Positions 26,119-34,667 of a DNA stretch of 46,280 nt are shown one piece after another (the first letter of the stretch is position 1; each line of letters starts with the position of its first letter). The stretch is taken from the NCBI GenBank assembly GCA_021783135.1, contig JAJXUE010000023.1:1-46280 (forward strand), written 5' to 3'. The notes beneath the pieces are model-generated. The model saw only the letters and a list, made by a program, of their open reading frames with translations. It was not told the origin of the DNA and made no database searches. A program made the position numbers and the translations under genes. This stretch comes from Bacillota bacterium. Lineage in GTDB: Bacteria > Bacillota > Desulfitobacteriia > Desulfitobacteriales > JAJXUE01.

Positions 26119-27081
26119 TTGAACAAAGAGATTGGCTTAGACATCGATAATGCTCAGGCGGCAGTCTTATTTGGCAGTAATGACGCCAACCTTAGGTTTA
26201 TCGAAGATACGTGTCGGGTTAAACTTGTCGTAAGAGAAGAAACAGTCCTACTGAGCGGTGAAGAAGCGGAAATTCAAGAAGCAGCGTCTCTGTTGGAAGC
26301 ATTGGTGCCAATCGTTGAAGCAGGGAACTTCTTAACAGTTAGTGATATTGCCTATGTAGTGGGCCAAATCAGGCGTAAAGATACCGGAGAATTGCACCAG
26401 GCATTGAGTGAAATACTGCTGAATAATTTTCGCGGCAAACCGGTTAAACCCAAAACTTTGGGTCAGTATCGCTATGTGCGCTCCATCCGAGCACACGACA
26501 TTGTCTTTGGCATTGGACCGGCCGGCACGGGCAAAACCTATCTGGCAGTGGTCATGGCTGTCGCTGCTTTAAAGAGCAAGCAAGTAAACCGGATTATTTT
26601 GACTAGGCCGGCAGTCGAAGCAGGCGAAAAGCTGGGTTTTTTGCCGGGTGATTTGCAAGAAAAGGTCGACCCTTATTTAAGGCCCCTGTACGACGGGCTC
26701 TATGATGTGTTGGGGGCTGAGGTTGCCCAGAAGTACGTGGAAAAAGGAATTATTGAAATTGCGCCGCTGGCGTATATGCGAGGCAGGACTTTGGATAATT
26801 CATTTATCATTTTGGACGAGGCGCAAAATACGACTCCGGCCCAAATGAAAATGTTTCTTACCAGGCTAGGCTTTGGCTCGCAAGCTGTAATCACGGGCGA
26901 TGTAACACAGGTGGACTTGTTGCAGGGTCAAAGGTCGGGGTTAATTCAAATCCAAGAGGTGCTAAAAGCAGTCAGCGGTGTGGATTTTCAATATCTACAA
27001 GCGGCGGATGTAGTACGCCATCCCCTCGTGCAAAGAATTATCTTGGCCTATGAGACGTTCGAACAGCAACAAAATACCTGA
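26119..27081 (+). CDS. phoH: PhoH-like ATPase
   Basis: A cytosolic P-loop protein of the PhoH/YbeZ family, thought to be an RNA-associated ATPase working with YbeY in rRNA maturation. It shows an N-terminal KH-like part, Walker A GPAGTGKTYLA, the conserved RPAVEAGEKLGFLPGDLQEKVDPYLRPLYD and Walker B FIILDEAQNTTPAQMKMFLTRLG. TTG 26119 has GCGGAGG 7 nt upstream and gives 320 residues; upstream starts at 26065 and 26113 lack a properly spaced site. The adjacency to pgpH and ybeY is strongly conserved. Confidence 0.94.
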   Translation: MNKEIGLDIDNAQAAVLFGSNDANLRFIEDTCRVKLVVREETVLLSGEEAEIQEAASLLEALVPIVEAGNFLTVSDIAYVVGQIRRKDTGELHQALSEILLNNFRGKPVKPKTLGQYRYVRSIRAHDIVFGIGPAGTGKTYLAVVMAVAALKSKQVNRIILTRPAVEAGEKLGFLPGDLQEKVDPYLRPLYDGLYDVLGAEVAQKYVEKGIIEIAPLAYMRGRTLDNSFIILDEAQNTTPAQMKMFLTRLGFGSQAVITGDVTQVDLLQGQRSGLIQIQEVLKAVSGVDFQYLQAADVVRHPLVQRIILAYETFEQQQNT

Positions 27082-27113
27082 TTTTTGACAAGACGTAAAA
27101 GCTCGAGGTGGCT

Positions 27114-29279
27114 ATGAAAGTTTTTTTGACGATAATCCGCGCATTGCGAACCGCATTAGGGCGTTTCTTTAAAAACTCGACAACTATATTGGTGCTAATT
27201 GGTGCTATCTATTTACTTTTGTTTACTTTTTTATTGTCCAGTGACTTATTTGTTAACCGGCCTGACATTAAAGCCGGCGATATTAGTCCGATGTTTATCA
27301 CAGCACCGTGGCCAAAGGTCGTTGAAGATCCCGTCCAGTGGGAAAAGGATAAAGCCGCGGCAGCCAGCAAGGTGCCGAATGTAATTGCAGCCGACGATAA
27401 TGTGATTACCAACTTTGCTAGTGATTTGACGGATATGTTTACGGCGTTACGGACGATTCAAGCTGAGCCTAAACAGGATGAAAAGACTAAAATAGCCGGG
27501 TTAAAACAAACTGTGCCTTTCACGACATTGTCCGACAGTGTGTTGGGGAGCTTATTGAAAGAACCGCTCAATGCAATCACCGCTGCGGAGCTTGATGGGG
27601 GCAGGGTGGTTGTAGACGTTGCTCGTAACCCGGCCACGGGTGCGCTTACGAATCAAGATGTACCTGCCTTACAGAGCCGGATTAAATCCGACCTTGGGCA
27701 GACGAGTATTGCCTCTGATTTGAAGGCGGCGCTGAATGCCTTTGTGGTCAGTAAGGTGGTTTCGCCTACCCTTTTGGTGGATAAGGTGCAAACCCAAATC
27801 GCCAAGCAGGCTGCCGAAGCTCAAGTGCCTATTCCTAAATACAGCTATACAACGGGGGAAAAGATTGTCGGTGTAGGTGAAAAGGTCACGAATCAAACCT
27901 ATTTGGTGTTGCAAGCCTATGGTTTGGTCCAAACCTTAGCCCCCTGGAAGGCTGCGTTGGGTATTGGGATTATAGTGTTAGCGGCAATGCTCTCCGTTTT
28001 ACTTTATTTATATCACTATAAACGCCAGATTTACGGTAAGAAGTCCAATCTCGTGTTGCTGGGCTTGGTCTCGGTGTTGGTAGTGGCACTGGGTAAAGGG
28101 GCTATTGCGCTTGACATCGGGAGTTATAAAAACTTGCTCGGTTTCCTCATCCCATTGGCCTGGGGTTCGATGTTAATTGCGATATTAATTGACGCTCAAT
28201 TAGCGATAGTTGTCACTTCAATCGTCGCCTTGTTTGTCGGCATTATGGTTGACCCTCAGTTTCATTCCCAGTATGGCTTACAAGCAGCTATTGTGACGGG
28301 CATGGGTGGGATTGTCGGGGTATACAGTGTGTCGAACTTAAGTCAACGCTCTGATTTGGCTCGAGCCGGACTACTGGTGGGGGCTGCAAATGTGGTAGGG
28401 GTATTGGCGGTGTGGCTTATTTCCGGGCTTACGCCGCAATCCTTGGCAGTGGGCGCAGTGTTGGCGGCAATTAATGGCATTGTGGCATCTGTCTTTACCG
28501 TGGGTACGCTGCACTGGTTTGAAACCGGTTTTAAAATTACATCTTCTGTAAGGTTGCTGGAGTTGTCTGACCCCAATCGACCTTTACTCAAACGTTTATT
28601 AATGGAAGCACCCGGAACGTATCACCATAGTATGCTGGTGGGCAATTTGGCCGAGGCCGCGGCGGAGGCGGTGGGAGCTAATGCCTTGTTGGTGCGGGTA
28701 GGAGCCATGTATCACGATATCGGCAAATTAAAGCGTCCGTACTTCTTTATTGAAAATCAGTTTTCTTCGGACAATCCGCATGATAAAATAGCACCAACTT
28801 TAAGCACCTTGATTATTACCTCGCACGTTAAAGACGGCTTGGAAATGGCCAAGGAGGATAAGCTGCCACAGCCCATTTTGGACATAATTGAACAACACCA
28901 TGCCAATAGCATGGTATCTTTCTTCTTTCACAAAGCAAAGGAGGGCGAAAAAGCGGATACTTTGAGCGAAGCAGAATTCCGTTATGATGCGCCAAAACCG
29001 CAAACGAAAGAAGCTGCGCTGGTCTGCTTGTCGGACAGCGTGGAAGCGGCAGTTAAATCATTGAAGGATGCCGCTTCTGGTCATGTACAGGGCTTGATTC
29101 GTAAAATTATTAACGAGAAATTGAACGATGGCCAATTGGATGAATGCGACCTGACGTTTCGTGATTTAAGCTTAATCGCAGGGGCTTTTGATCGGGTGCT
29201 AAGCGGGATCTTTCATACGCGCATCGAGTACCCTGAAATGAAAGATCTTGAAAGGAGAAAAAAACGCGGTGCAAGTTGA
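27114..29279 (+). CDS. pgpH: 7TM-HD family cyclic-di-AMP phosphodiesterase PgpH
   Basis: A 721-residue membrane phosphodiesterase (YqfF/PgpH) that hydrolyses c-di-AMP. One N-terminal membrane helix precedes a large extracellular 7TMR-HDED domain. Seven membrane helices follow from about residue 280, then the cytoplasmic HD domain with ELSDPNRPLLKRLLMEAPGTYHHSMLVGNLAEAAAE and GAMYHDIGKLKRPYFFIENQ (metal-binding HD). Later metal residues are in IIEQHHANSMVSFF. ATG 27114 follows GAGG by 5 nt. The end overlaps the ybeY start. Confidence 0.94.
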   Translation: MKVFLTIIRALRTALGRFFKNSTTILVLIGAIYLLLFTFLLSSDLFVNRPDIKAGDISPMFITAPWPKVVEDPVQWEKDKAAAASKVPNVIAADDNVITNFASDLTDMFTALRTIQAEPKQDEKTKIAGLKQTVPFTTLSDSVLGSLLKEPLNAITAAELDGGRVVVDVARNPATGALTNQDVPALQSRIKSDLGQTSIASDLKAALNAFVVSKVVSPTLLVDKVQTQIAKQAAEAQVPIPKYSYTTGEKIVGVGEKVTNQTYLVLQAYGLVQTLAPWKAALGIGIIVLAAMLSVLLYLYHYKRQIYGKKSNLVLLGLVSVLVVALGKGAIALDIGSYKNLLGFLIPLAWGSMLIAILIDAQLAIVVTSIVALFVGIMVDPQFHSQYGLQAAIVTGMGGIVGVYSVSNLSQRSDLARAGLLVGAANVVGVLAVWLISGLTPQSLAVGAVLAAINGIVASVFTVGTLHWFETGFKITSSVRLLELSDPNRPLLKRLLMEAPGTYHHSMLVGNLAEAAAEAVGANALLVRVGAMYHDIGKLKRPYFFIENQFSSDNPHDKIAPTLSTLIITSHVKDGLEMAKEDKLPQPILDIIEQHHANSMVSFFFHKAKEGEKADTLSEAEFRYDAPKPQTKEAALVCLSDSVEAAVKSLKDAASGHVQGLIRKIINEKLNDGQLDECDLTFRDLSLIAGAFDRVLSGIFHTRIEYPEMKDLERRKKRGAS

Positions 29280-29742
29280 AGTAAGTAATGAACAAGAACT
29301 ACTGGAGGTCTCAGAATCGCTGGAGGCCTACATAATCAAGGCGGCCGGTCTAACTTCCGAATTTGCCGGCGGCGACCCTGCGGGAGAAGCGAGCATTGTG
29401 TTAATTGACGACGCTCATATTCAGGAATTAAACAAGTCATACCGCGCTATGGACTGCGCCACAGATGTACTTTCTTTTGCTCTGATGGAAAGCAATGAGG
29501 CTGAACCGCAAATCTTGGGTTTGGACGAGGATCATCTGTTGGGGGACGTATTTATTTCCCTGGAGACAGCGCAGCGGCAGGCAATTGAGTACGGTCATTC
29601 TTTGACGCGGGAGATAGTTTTTTTGGCGGTGCATGGAATGTTGCACCTTTTGGGCTATGATCATCAAATTGAGTCCGATACGCTGATAATGCGGCAAAAA
29701 GAAGAAGAAATAATGGGTAAACTTGACCTGAGGAGAGAGTAA
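29269..29742 (+). CDS. ybeY: Endoribonuclease YbeY
   Basis: YbeY is a metal-dependent RNase needed for 16S rRNA 3' processing and ribosome quality control. The zinc motif HGMLHLLGYDH is near the C-terminus, preceded by SYRAMDCATDVLSFAL (TDVLSF). GTG 29269 gives 157 residues; AAAGGAG at 29251-29257 lies 11 nt before it. The longer frame from TTG 29248 would place that site inside the gene. The start overlaps the end of pgpH by 11 nt, suggesting coupling. dgkA follows after 2 nt. Confidence 0.93.
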   Translation: MQVEVSNEQELLEVSESLEAYIIKAAGLTSEFAGGDPAGEASIVLIDDAHIQELNKSYRAMDCATDVLSFALMESNEAEPQILGLDEDHLLGDVFISLETAQRQAIEYGHSLTREIVFLAVHGMLHLLGYDHQIESDTLIMRQKEEEIMGKLDLRRE

Positions 29743-29744
29743 AT

Positions 29745-30137
29745 GTGAAAGGCCTTGGTGCCAGTTTTTGCTATGCTTGGCGGGGGATAGTACGAGTCTG
29801 CCAAAGCGAAAGAAACATGAAGATCCACTTAGTTGCCGCTGCTTTGGCGTTAATCCTAAGTGGATTTTTCCACTTGTCTTGGCTGCAATTCATGTTCATT
29901 CTCGTGGCTATTGCCATGGTAATTGTGGCAGAAGCCATTAATACGGCAATTGAAGCTGTGGTGGATTTGGTCACGGCCGAAAAACATCCTTTGGCGGCGC
30001 AAGCTAAGGACATTGCAGCAGGGGCAGTGCTGGTTGCAGCTATATTTGCCTTTATTGTCGGAGTGGTTATCTTTGGCCCTCATTTCCTAGTGCTTTTTGG
30101 GGTAATACCGAACATAGATAAAATGGGGGGGATTTAG
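29745..30137 (+). CDS. dgkA: Diacylglycerol/undecaprenol kinase (DgkA family)
   Basis: A 130-residue small membrane kinase with three hydrophobic helices and the family motif VAEAINTAIEAVVDLVT, plus the N-terminal AWRGIVRVCQSERNMKIHL. In Gram-positives the enzyme phosphorylates undecaprenol, recycling the wall lipid carrier. GTG start directly behind the ybeY stop with AGGAGAGAG. cdd follows with no gap. The position between ybeY and cdd is standard. Confidence 0.92.
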   Translation: MKGLGASFCYAWRGIVRVCQSERNMKIHLVAAALALILSGFFHLSWLQFMFILVAIAMVIVAEAINTAIEAVVDLVTAEKHPLAAQAKDIAAGAVLVAAIFAFIVGVVIFGPHFLVLFGVIPNIDKMGGI

Positions 30138-30548
30138 GTGGATATCCAAGCGATAATTCCGGAGTTGCTTGCTGTGGCGGCAGAGGCTAGGGATAAAGCT
30201 TATGTGCCATATTCACATTATCCGGTGGGTGCCGCGGTCTTATTTGCCAGCGGCAAGATATATAGGGGCTGTAATGTGGAGAATGCCAGCTACGGGCTGA
30301 CCAATTGTGCGGAACGCACGGCAGTTTTTAACGGTATTGCGGCAGGGGAGAGAGAAATATTGGCCGTGGCAATCACTGTTAAGGGGAACAATGCCGGTTC
30401 ACCCTGTGGCGCGTGCCGTCAGGTAATACGAGAATTTGGCCCGCAAGCTTTGGTAATTAGTGCGGCTGAGAATGGGGAATACTTTACCAGAACATTAACA
30501 GAACTTTTGCCTGATTCGTTTGGGCCAGAATTTTTAGCCGGGAGTTGA
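30138..30548 (+). CDS. cdd: Cytidine deaminase
   Basis: A 136-residue tetrameric-type cytidine deaminase of pyrimidine salvage. The catalytic CNVENASYGLTNCAERTAVF contains the Cys-x-Ala-Glu site, and PCGACRQ supplies the other two zinc cysteines. It starts at GTG 30138 right after dgkA, with GGGGGG upstream. era follows after 6 nt. The nearby deoC also belongs to nucleoside salvage. Confidence 0.95.
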   Translation: MDIQAIIPELLAVAAEARDKAYVPYSHYPVGAAVLFASGKIYRGCNVENASYGLTNCAERTAVFNGIAAGEREILAVAITVKGNNAGSPCGACRQVIREFGPQALVISAAENGEYFTRTLTELLPDSFGPEFLAGS

Positions 30549-30554
30549 ATATTT

Positions 30555-31451
30555 TTGCAAAACAATTATCGTTCTGGCTTTGTGGCCATTGTGGGTCGAC
30601 CCAATGCCGGGAAGTCCACTCTGCTGAACAACATGGTAGGGCAGAAGATTGCCATTGTTTCGGACAAACCGCAAACTACACGCAACCGCATTCAGGGTGT
30701 AATGAGTGAACCAAGAGGTCAGGTTGTATTTCTTGACACTCCGGGCGTACATAAACCTAAGCACCGCTTAGGGGAGTACATGGCAGATATTACTCGCTCG
30801 TCCCTGCAAGGGGTTGACGTCATCCTCTACATGGTCGATGTTACAGCTAAATTCGGCAGTGGGGAGGAGTTTGTGCTCAATCTTCTGGCCAAAATTGACA
30901 CCCCTGTAGTATTGCTGCTGAATAAAGTGGACTTGGTGGCGAAGGAGTCTTTATTTCCCCTGTTGGCGGAATGGAACCAACGCGGTAAATTTGCCGCGAT
31001 AATTCCTGCTTCTGCTCTAACCGGAGACAACAGTGAAAGTATCAAGGCGGAAATTTTCAAGCTTTTGCCGGAAGGTCCGCAGTATTATCCCGAGGACGCA
31101 GTTACTGATCATCCGGAGCAGTTTATTATCGCTGAGTTTATCCGTGAAAAGGTTCTGCTCAAGACCAGAGATGAAATACCGCACTCCGTGGCGATAAACG
31201 TGGAAGAAGTGGTGGACAAGCCGGAGTTGGTGTCTATTCGAGCGGTTATCTATGTCGAAAGGGATTCGCAGCGGGGCATCATTATCGGTAAAGGCGGCAG
31301 CATGCTAAAAGAGATAGGTGCGGAAGCCAGGCGCGATATGGAACAACTCCTTGGCAGCAAGGTGTATCTGGAGTTATGGGTCAAGGTAAAAAAAGACTGG
31401 CGCAACCGGGATGATATGTTGCGCAATTTAGGGTATGATTCACGCGAGTAG
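30555..31451 (+). CDS. era: GTPase Era
   Basis: Era is an essential GTPase that binds the 3' end of 16S rRNA during 30S assembly. The 298-residue protein has GRPNAGKSTLLN (G1), DKPQTTRNRI (G2), DTPGVHKPKH (G3) and NKVDLV (G4). The C-terminal KH domain shows RGIIIGKGGSMLKEIG. The TTG 30555 start has GGGAG about 10 nt upstream. It closes the cluster of ribosome-assembly genes (ybeY, era) with cdd inserted, as in Bacillus. Confidence 0.96.
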   Translation: MQNNYRSGFVAIVGRPNAGKSTLLNNMVGQKIAIVSDKPQTTRNRIQGVMSEPRGQVVFLDTPGVHKPKHRLGEYMADITRSSLQGVDVILYMVDVTAKFGSGEEFVLNLLAKIDTPVVLLLNKVDLVAKESLFPLLAEWNQRGKFAAIIPASALTGDNSESIKAEIFKLLPEGPQYYPEDAVTDHPEQFIIAEFIREKVLLKTRDEIPHSVAINVEEVVDKPELVSIRAVIYVERDSQRGIIIGKGGSMLKEIGAEARRDMEQLLGSKVYLELWVKVKKDWRNRDDMLRNLGYDSRE

Positions 31452-31464
31452 GAGGGTAAGATTG

Positions 31465-32136
31465 ATGGATAAAATGGAATTGGCTGCGATGATTGATCAT
31501 ACTTTACTTAAGCCCCAGGCGACCGAAGGGGATATTGTGGCGCTGTGTCGTGAAGCCAAGCAGTACGGTTTTGGTGCGGTATGTATTAATCCCGGCTTTG
31601 TCAAAATCGCGCATATGCTCCTCACCGGCACAAACGTTAAGGTCTGTACCGTTATTGGCTTTCCCTTGGGTGCTAATACCCCTGAGGTTAAGGCCTGCGA
31701 AGCACGCGATGCCATGCGTAATGGCGCAGTTGAGCTGGATATGGTGTTAAATATCGGCGCTTTAAGGCAAGGTAATTATGAGTTGGTTAAGTGCGACATC
31801 GAGGGTGTAGTCAAGGAAGCGGCACAAGTGCCGGGAACCTTGGTGAAAGTAATTATCGAAACTTGCTTGTTAAACGAGGCGGAAAAAATCAAGGCCTGTC
31901 AACTTGTGGTGGAGTCCGGAGCGGACTTTGTCAAAACTTCTACTGGTTTTGCGAGTGGTGGCGCCACCAGTGACGATATCCGGTTAATGCGGCGCACGGT
32001 TGGAGCAACCATTGGCGTTAAAGCCTCCGGTGGAATTAAGTCCACTAGCGATGCTTTGGCCATGTTGGAGGCAGGCGCCAACCGGTTAGGGGCAAGCGCC
32101 GGGATTGCAATTTTGGAAGGTCTGCGCCAAAGTTAG
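31465..32136 (+). CDS. deoC: Deoxyribose-phosphate aldolase
   Basis: DeoC cleaves deoxyribose-5-phosphate to acetaldehyde and glyceraldehyde-3-phosphate. The 223-residue TIM barrel shows MIDHTLLKP at the start, IGFPLGANT, VIIETCLLN and the Schiff-base lysine in DFVKTSTGFASGGAT, then GVKASGGI. ATG 31465 lies 8 nt after GGAGGG. It is encoded 13 nt after era and ends the operon at a strong terminator. Together with cdd it supports deoxynucleoside breakdown. Confidence 0.95.
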   Translation: MDKMELAAMIDHTLLKPQATEGDIVALCREAKQYGFGAVCINPGFVKIAHMLLTGTNVKVCTVIGFPLGANTPEVKACEARDAMRNGAVELDMVLNIGALRQGNYELVKCDIEGVVKEAAQVPGTLVKVIIETCLLNEAEKIKACQLVVESGADFVKTSTGFASGGATSDDIRLMRRTVGATIGVKASGGIKSTSDALAMLEAGANRLGASAGIAILEGLRQS

Positions 32137-32176
32137 ATTGAATTGGATTGAGTTGGCACAGGTCGCAGGAAGTTAA

Positions 32177-32228
32177 GGGTAGCCTTAGTAGCTTATCGAG
32201 TTACTAAGGCTACCCTAATTTTATTTTA
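32177..32228 (+). terminator. Terminator after deoC
   Basis: A perfect 14-bp stem (GGGTAGCCTTAGTA / TACTAAGGCTACCC) is followed by TAATTTTATTTTA. Confidence 0.88.
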
Positions 32229-32318
32229 GGAAAATTAAGGGCTGTATAGTGTTTAGTAAAAATGACACACTAATTTTGTACGGAAGTATGGAAAATAACT
32301 GCAGAAAGGATGGTTGCT

Positions 32319-32468
32319 ATGACCAAAAAAGATGCTCTGTGGGACTTTTTCCGGGCAACTGGGTATATTGGGGCCTATTTACTGTACTGCGATGTGGCAA
32401 AACCAGAAAATATTGAGGGTGGGGTGCGAAACGGTAGGAGTGATGTGCGAGAGGTTGCAGGTATTTAA
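32319..32468 (+). CDS. YqzL-like small protein
   Basis: A 49-codon gene with AAAGGATGG upstream of its ATG. The product MTKKDALWDFFRATGYIGAY continues LLYCDVAKPEN, which fits the YqzL-like family (W-x-x-F-x-x-T-G-x-I-x-x-Y-L-L). In Bacillus yqzL lies between era and recO, exactly as here. The family function is unknown. The C-terminal 17 residues do not resemble the family. It was found by reading the gap between deoC and recO directly. Confidence 0.75.
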   Translation: MTKKDALWDFFRATGYIGAYLLYCDVAKPENIEGGVRNGRSDVREVAGI

Positions 32469-32484
32469 CTAATGGAGTCGAAAT

Positions 32485-32510
32485 TTCTCATAGATGGATC
32501 GCTATGAGAA
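32485..32510 (+). other. Hairpin just upstream of the recO ribosome site
   Basis: A perfect 9-bp stem (TTCTCATAG / CTATGAGAA) has an 8-nt loop and ends immediately before AGGA, the probable recO ribosome site. It could affect recO translation or mRNA stability; no T tract follows. Confidence 0.4.
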
Positions 32511-32525
32511 AGGAATGGTTGACAG

Positions 32526-33266
32526 GTGGCTGTGTACTCGACGGATGCGATTGTTATTCGTTCACGCGATTATGCGGAAGCAGATAAAATAATCACACTT
32601 TTCTCGCAGGATCTGGGTAAGATTCAGGCGATCGCCAAAGGCGCGCGCAAGCCAAAAAGCAAGTTGCGCGGCGGAATTCAGCTTTTTACCTATGCTGCGT
32701 TCCAACTGTATAAAGGAAAGAGTCTGGATACTGTAACCCAAGTGGAACCAAAGGAAAGCTTTTTCGGACTGTTAACCGATTTAGAACGTCTGAGCTATGC
32801 TAACTATATGGCAGAATTAGTTGATGCGGCTGTGCTAGAAAACGAAAATGGCCAGGAGATATTTCTCCTGACCTTGACATGTTTATACTTACTACAAGCT
32901 TCTACTTCGCCCAAGGTTGTAATTCGCAGTTTTGAATTGAAGCTATTGCAGTTGTTGGGTTATCAACCGCAAGTAGAGGAATGCCTTGGTTGTGGTCAGA
33001 CCACGACAGGTGGGAAAAACTATCTCAGTGCGGAAATGGGTGGAGTAATATGTCATAGTTGCCGGCACCTCGATATGAGGAGCTGGGAAATAAGTGGGGG
33101 TACGCTGGCAGTGCTAAAGCATTTATTGCAAATTGACTTACGCAAACTGGATCGCCTTAAAATTCCTTTCGCTCAAGAGGAAGAGCTGGCCCGCTTAAAC
33201 AAGCAGTTTTTAGGGTGCAAGTTAGAAAAACGATTTAAGTCGCTCGATATTTTAGCTAAGCTGTGA
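32526..33266 (+). CDS. recO: DNA repair protein RecO
   Basis: RecO (246 residues) anneals DNA and, with RecR, loads RecA onto SSB-coated gaps. The N-terminal OB-fold has TDAIVIRSRDYAEADKIITLFSQDLGKIQAIAKGARKPKSKLRG, a strong family signature. A zinc site CLGCGQTT ... GVICHSC lies in the C-terminal part. The GTG 32526 start is chosen for the usual MAVYSTDAIVI opening. It overlaps nothing upstream; the DUF4342 gene starts 14 nt downstream. Confidence 0.93.
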   Translation: MAVYSTDAIVIRSRDYAEADKIITLFSQDLGKIQAIAKGARKPKSKLRGGIQLFTYAAFQLYKGKSLDTVTQVEPKESFFGLLTDLERLSYANYMAELVDAAVLENENGQEIFLLTLTCLYLLQASTSPKVVIRSFELKLLQLLGYQPQVEECLGCGQTTTGGKNYLSAEMGGVICHSCRHLDMRSWEISGGTLAVLKHLLQIDLRKLDRLKIPFAQEEELARLNKQFLGCKLEKRFKSLDILAKL

Positions 33267-33280
33267 AGGAGGGAGTCCGA

Positions 33281-33742
33281 ATGACTGAGTTGGAAATGAT
33301 TGACGTACTAAGGCAGCGGATGCGACTTAGCTACGCCACAGCTAAAAAGGCCCTAGACGAAGCGGATGGTGACTTAGTTCAAGCCCTAATTAGGTGTGAA
33401 AGAGATTCACTTGAGGTGGGAGAACAGGTTAAGATGCGGGGAAAACAGGGCTGGGAATCGTTTAAATTAGGCTTTAGTAAAGCGGGCAAGACTAAAATCA
33501 GGCTAAAACGCGGTGAAAAGGTCTTGTTCACACTGCCGGCCCCGGTTGGAGCGCTGGGAATTTTGGGCGCTTTGGCCAGTACACAGTTGGCGGTGGTGGG
33601 ATTATTGGGTACAGGAGTTGCTTTGGCGAATAAGTGCAGCTTAGAAATTGACAGTGACCAGCCGCGCCCCCAGTACCAAGACCAGGATAATTCAGGGTTT
33701 GGGGATTCCAAGTTTGCGGATTCGAAGTTTGGGGATATCTAA
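33281..33742 (+). CDS. UBA-like/DUF4342 protein
   Basis: A 153-residue protein with an N-terminal UBA/NAC-like helical segment (EMIDVLRQRMRLSYATAKKALDEADGDLVQALI) and a DUF4342-like middle (KTKIRLKRGEKVLFTLPAPVGALGILGALAS) with a hydrophobic stretch. The polar tail repeats FGDSKFADSKFGD. AAGGAGGG lies 8 nt before ATG 33281; a longer frame from GTG 33263 would start inside recO. The function is unknown. UBA-like segments in such proteins are generally taken as protein-binding modules. Confidence 0.72.
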   Translation: MTELEMIDVLRQRMRLSYATAKKALDEADGDLVQALIRCERDSLEVGEQVKMRGKQGWESFKLGFSKAGKTKIRLKRGEKVLFTLPAPVGALGILGALASTQLAVVGLLGTGVALANKCSLEIDSDQPRPQYQDQDNSGFGDSKFADSKFGDI

Positions 33743-33753
33743 AATGAGTGATT

Positions 33754-33797
33754 AAAATCTCCCACCCAGGCAGTCTCCGGCAGGTGGGGGATTTTTT
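33754..33797 (+). terminator. Terminator after recO and the DUF4342 gene
   Basis: A 13-bp stem (AAAATCTCCCACC / GGTGGGGGATTTT, one G-U pair) is followed by TTTTTT overlap at 33792-33797. It ends within 9 nt of the ATG of the next gene. Confidence 0.88.
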
Positions 33798-33806
33798 GAC
33801 GTCAAA
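33795..33806. promoter_or_regulatory. 12-bp palindrome abutting the ABC ATPase start
   Basis: TTTGACGTCAAA is a perfect 12-bp palindrome whose last A is the first base of ATG 33806. It may be a regulator site or chance; a -35-like TTGACG lies within it but no good -10 box follows. Confidence 0.3.
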
Positions 33807-34585
33807 TGAGAGGGCTGGGATTGGTTGGCATGGATGCTGCGGGAATTGTAATAAGTGTTAGTGAACTGCATAAAACTTATGTCACAGGAAAAATAGAAGT
33901 GAATGCTTTAAAGCAATGTGAGCTGGTGGTAAGAGCCGGTGATTTTGTGGCGGTCATGGGGCCATCCGGGTCAGGCAAATCCACCTTGATGAATATTTTG
34001 GGCTGTCTGGATCGACCTAGTGGAGGGTCTTACCGGCTGCAGGGCAAGGAAATCAGCGAGTTGGATGATGTGGAGCTGGGTAAGGTACGTAACAAGCAAA
34101 TTGGCTTCGTATTTCAAACGTTTAATCTACTTCCGCGCTTATCTGTACTGCGCAACGTGGAATTGCCGATGCTTTATGCCGGTATTGCCCCGGCCCTGAG
34201 AAAACAAAGAGCCATGGAAGCATTGGAGCGGGTGGGCTTGGCTGATCGGGTTTTGCACAAGCCGAATGAAATTTCAGGTGGACAAAAGCAAAGGGTAGCA
34301 ATTGCCAGGGCTTTGGTCAATCATCCGGCAATTATTCTGGCTGACGAACCTACAGGCAATCTTGACACCCGCTCCGGCGAAGAAATAATGGCTATCTTTC
34401 AAGCGCTTAATCGCGAGGGCGTAACTATTGTAGTGGTGACGCACGAGACAGATATTGCCCGGCATGCCCGCCGGGTCATTTACTTTCGGGATGGATACTT
34501 GGTCAAAGATGAGGGGGTCAAGCAACCAATTGATGCCCGCGATTTACTGCAAGAGGCAGAATTCAAATTTTTTAGTAATGACTAG
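33806..34585 (+). CDS. ABC transporter ATP-binding protein (LolD/MacB/YknY type), orphan
   Basis: A 259-residue ATPase with Walker A GPSGSGKST, Q-loop VFQTFNLLP, signature SGGQKQRVAIARAL, Walker B IILADEPTGNLD and the switch His in VVTHETD. The sequence class is that of MacB, LolD and FtsE-like subunits, which pair with FtsX-type permeases, but no permease gene is next to it. The start is uncertain: ATG 33806, TTG 33821 or ATG 33830, none with a strong ribosome site. The short C-terminal extension (QPIDARDLLQEAEFKFFSND) is not part of the usual fold. The partner is probably encoded elsewhere. Confidence 0.88.
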   Translation: MRGLGLVGMDAAGIVISVSELHKTYVTGKIEVNALKQCELVVRAGDFVAVMGPSGSGKSTLMNILGCLDRPSGGSYRLQGKEISELDDVELGKVRNKQIGFVFQTFNLLPRLSVLRNVELPMLYAGIAPALRKQRAMEALERVGLADRVLHKPNEISGGQKQRVAIARALVNHPAIILADEPTGNLDTRSGEEIMAIFQALNREGVTIVVVTHETDIARHARRVIYFRDGYLVKDEGVKQPIDARDLLQEAEFKFFSND

Positions 34586-34619
34586 CAGGAAATTGTGCGT
34601 CGGAATAGTATATATAGTG

Positions 34620-34628
34620 TGGTACAAT
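34620..34628 (+). promoter_or_regulatory. Extended -10 promoter of ccpN
   Basis: TGGTACAAT matches an extended -10 (TGn-TACAAT). No good -35 lies 17 nt upstream. The run AGTATATATAGTGTG just upstream may add regulator sites. Transcription would begin near 34635, about 33 nt before the start codon. Confidence 0.5.
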
Positions 34629-34667
34629 AGTTAATAGTATGACACAATTTGCCTTGGGGGTGACTAT

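Noticed and set aside
27085-27113. TTGACA at 27085 as promoter of pgpH
   Set aside because: The -10 position would fall on the pgpH ribosome site and start codon, and no TATAAT-like sequence is there.
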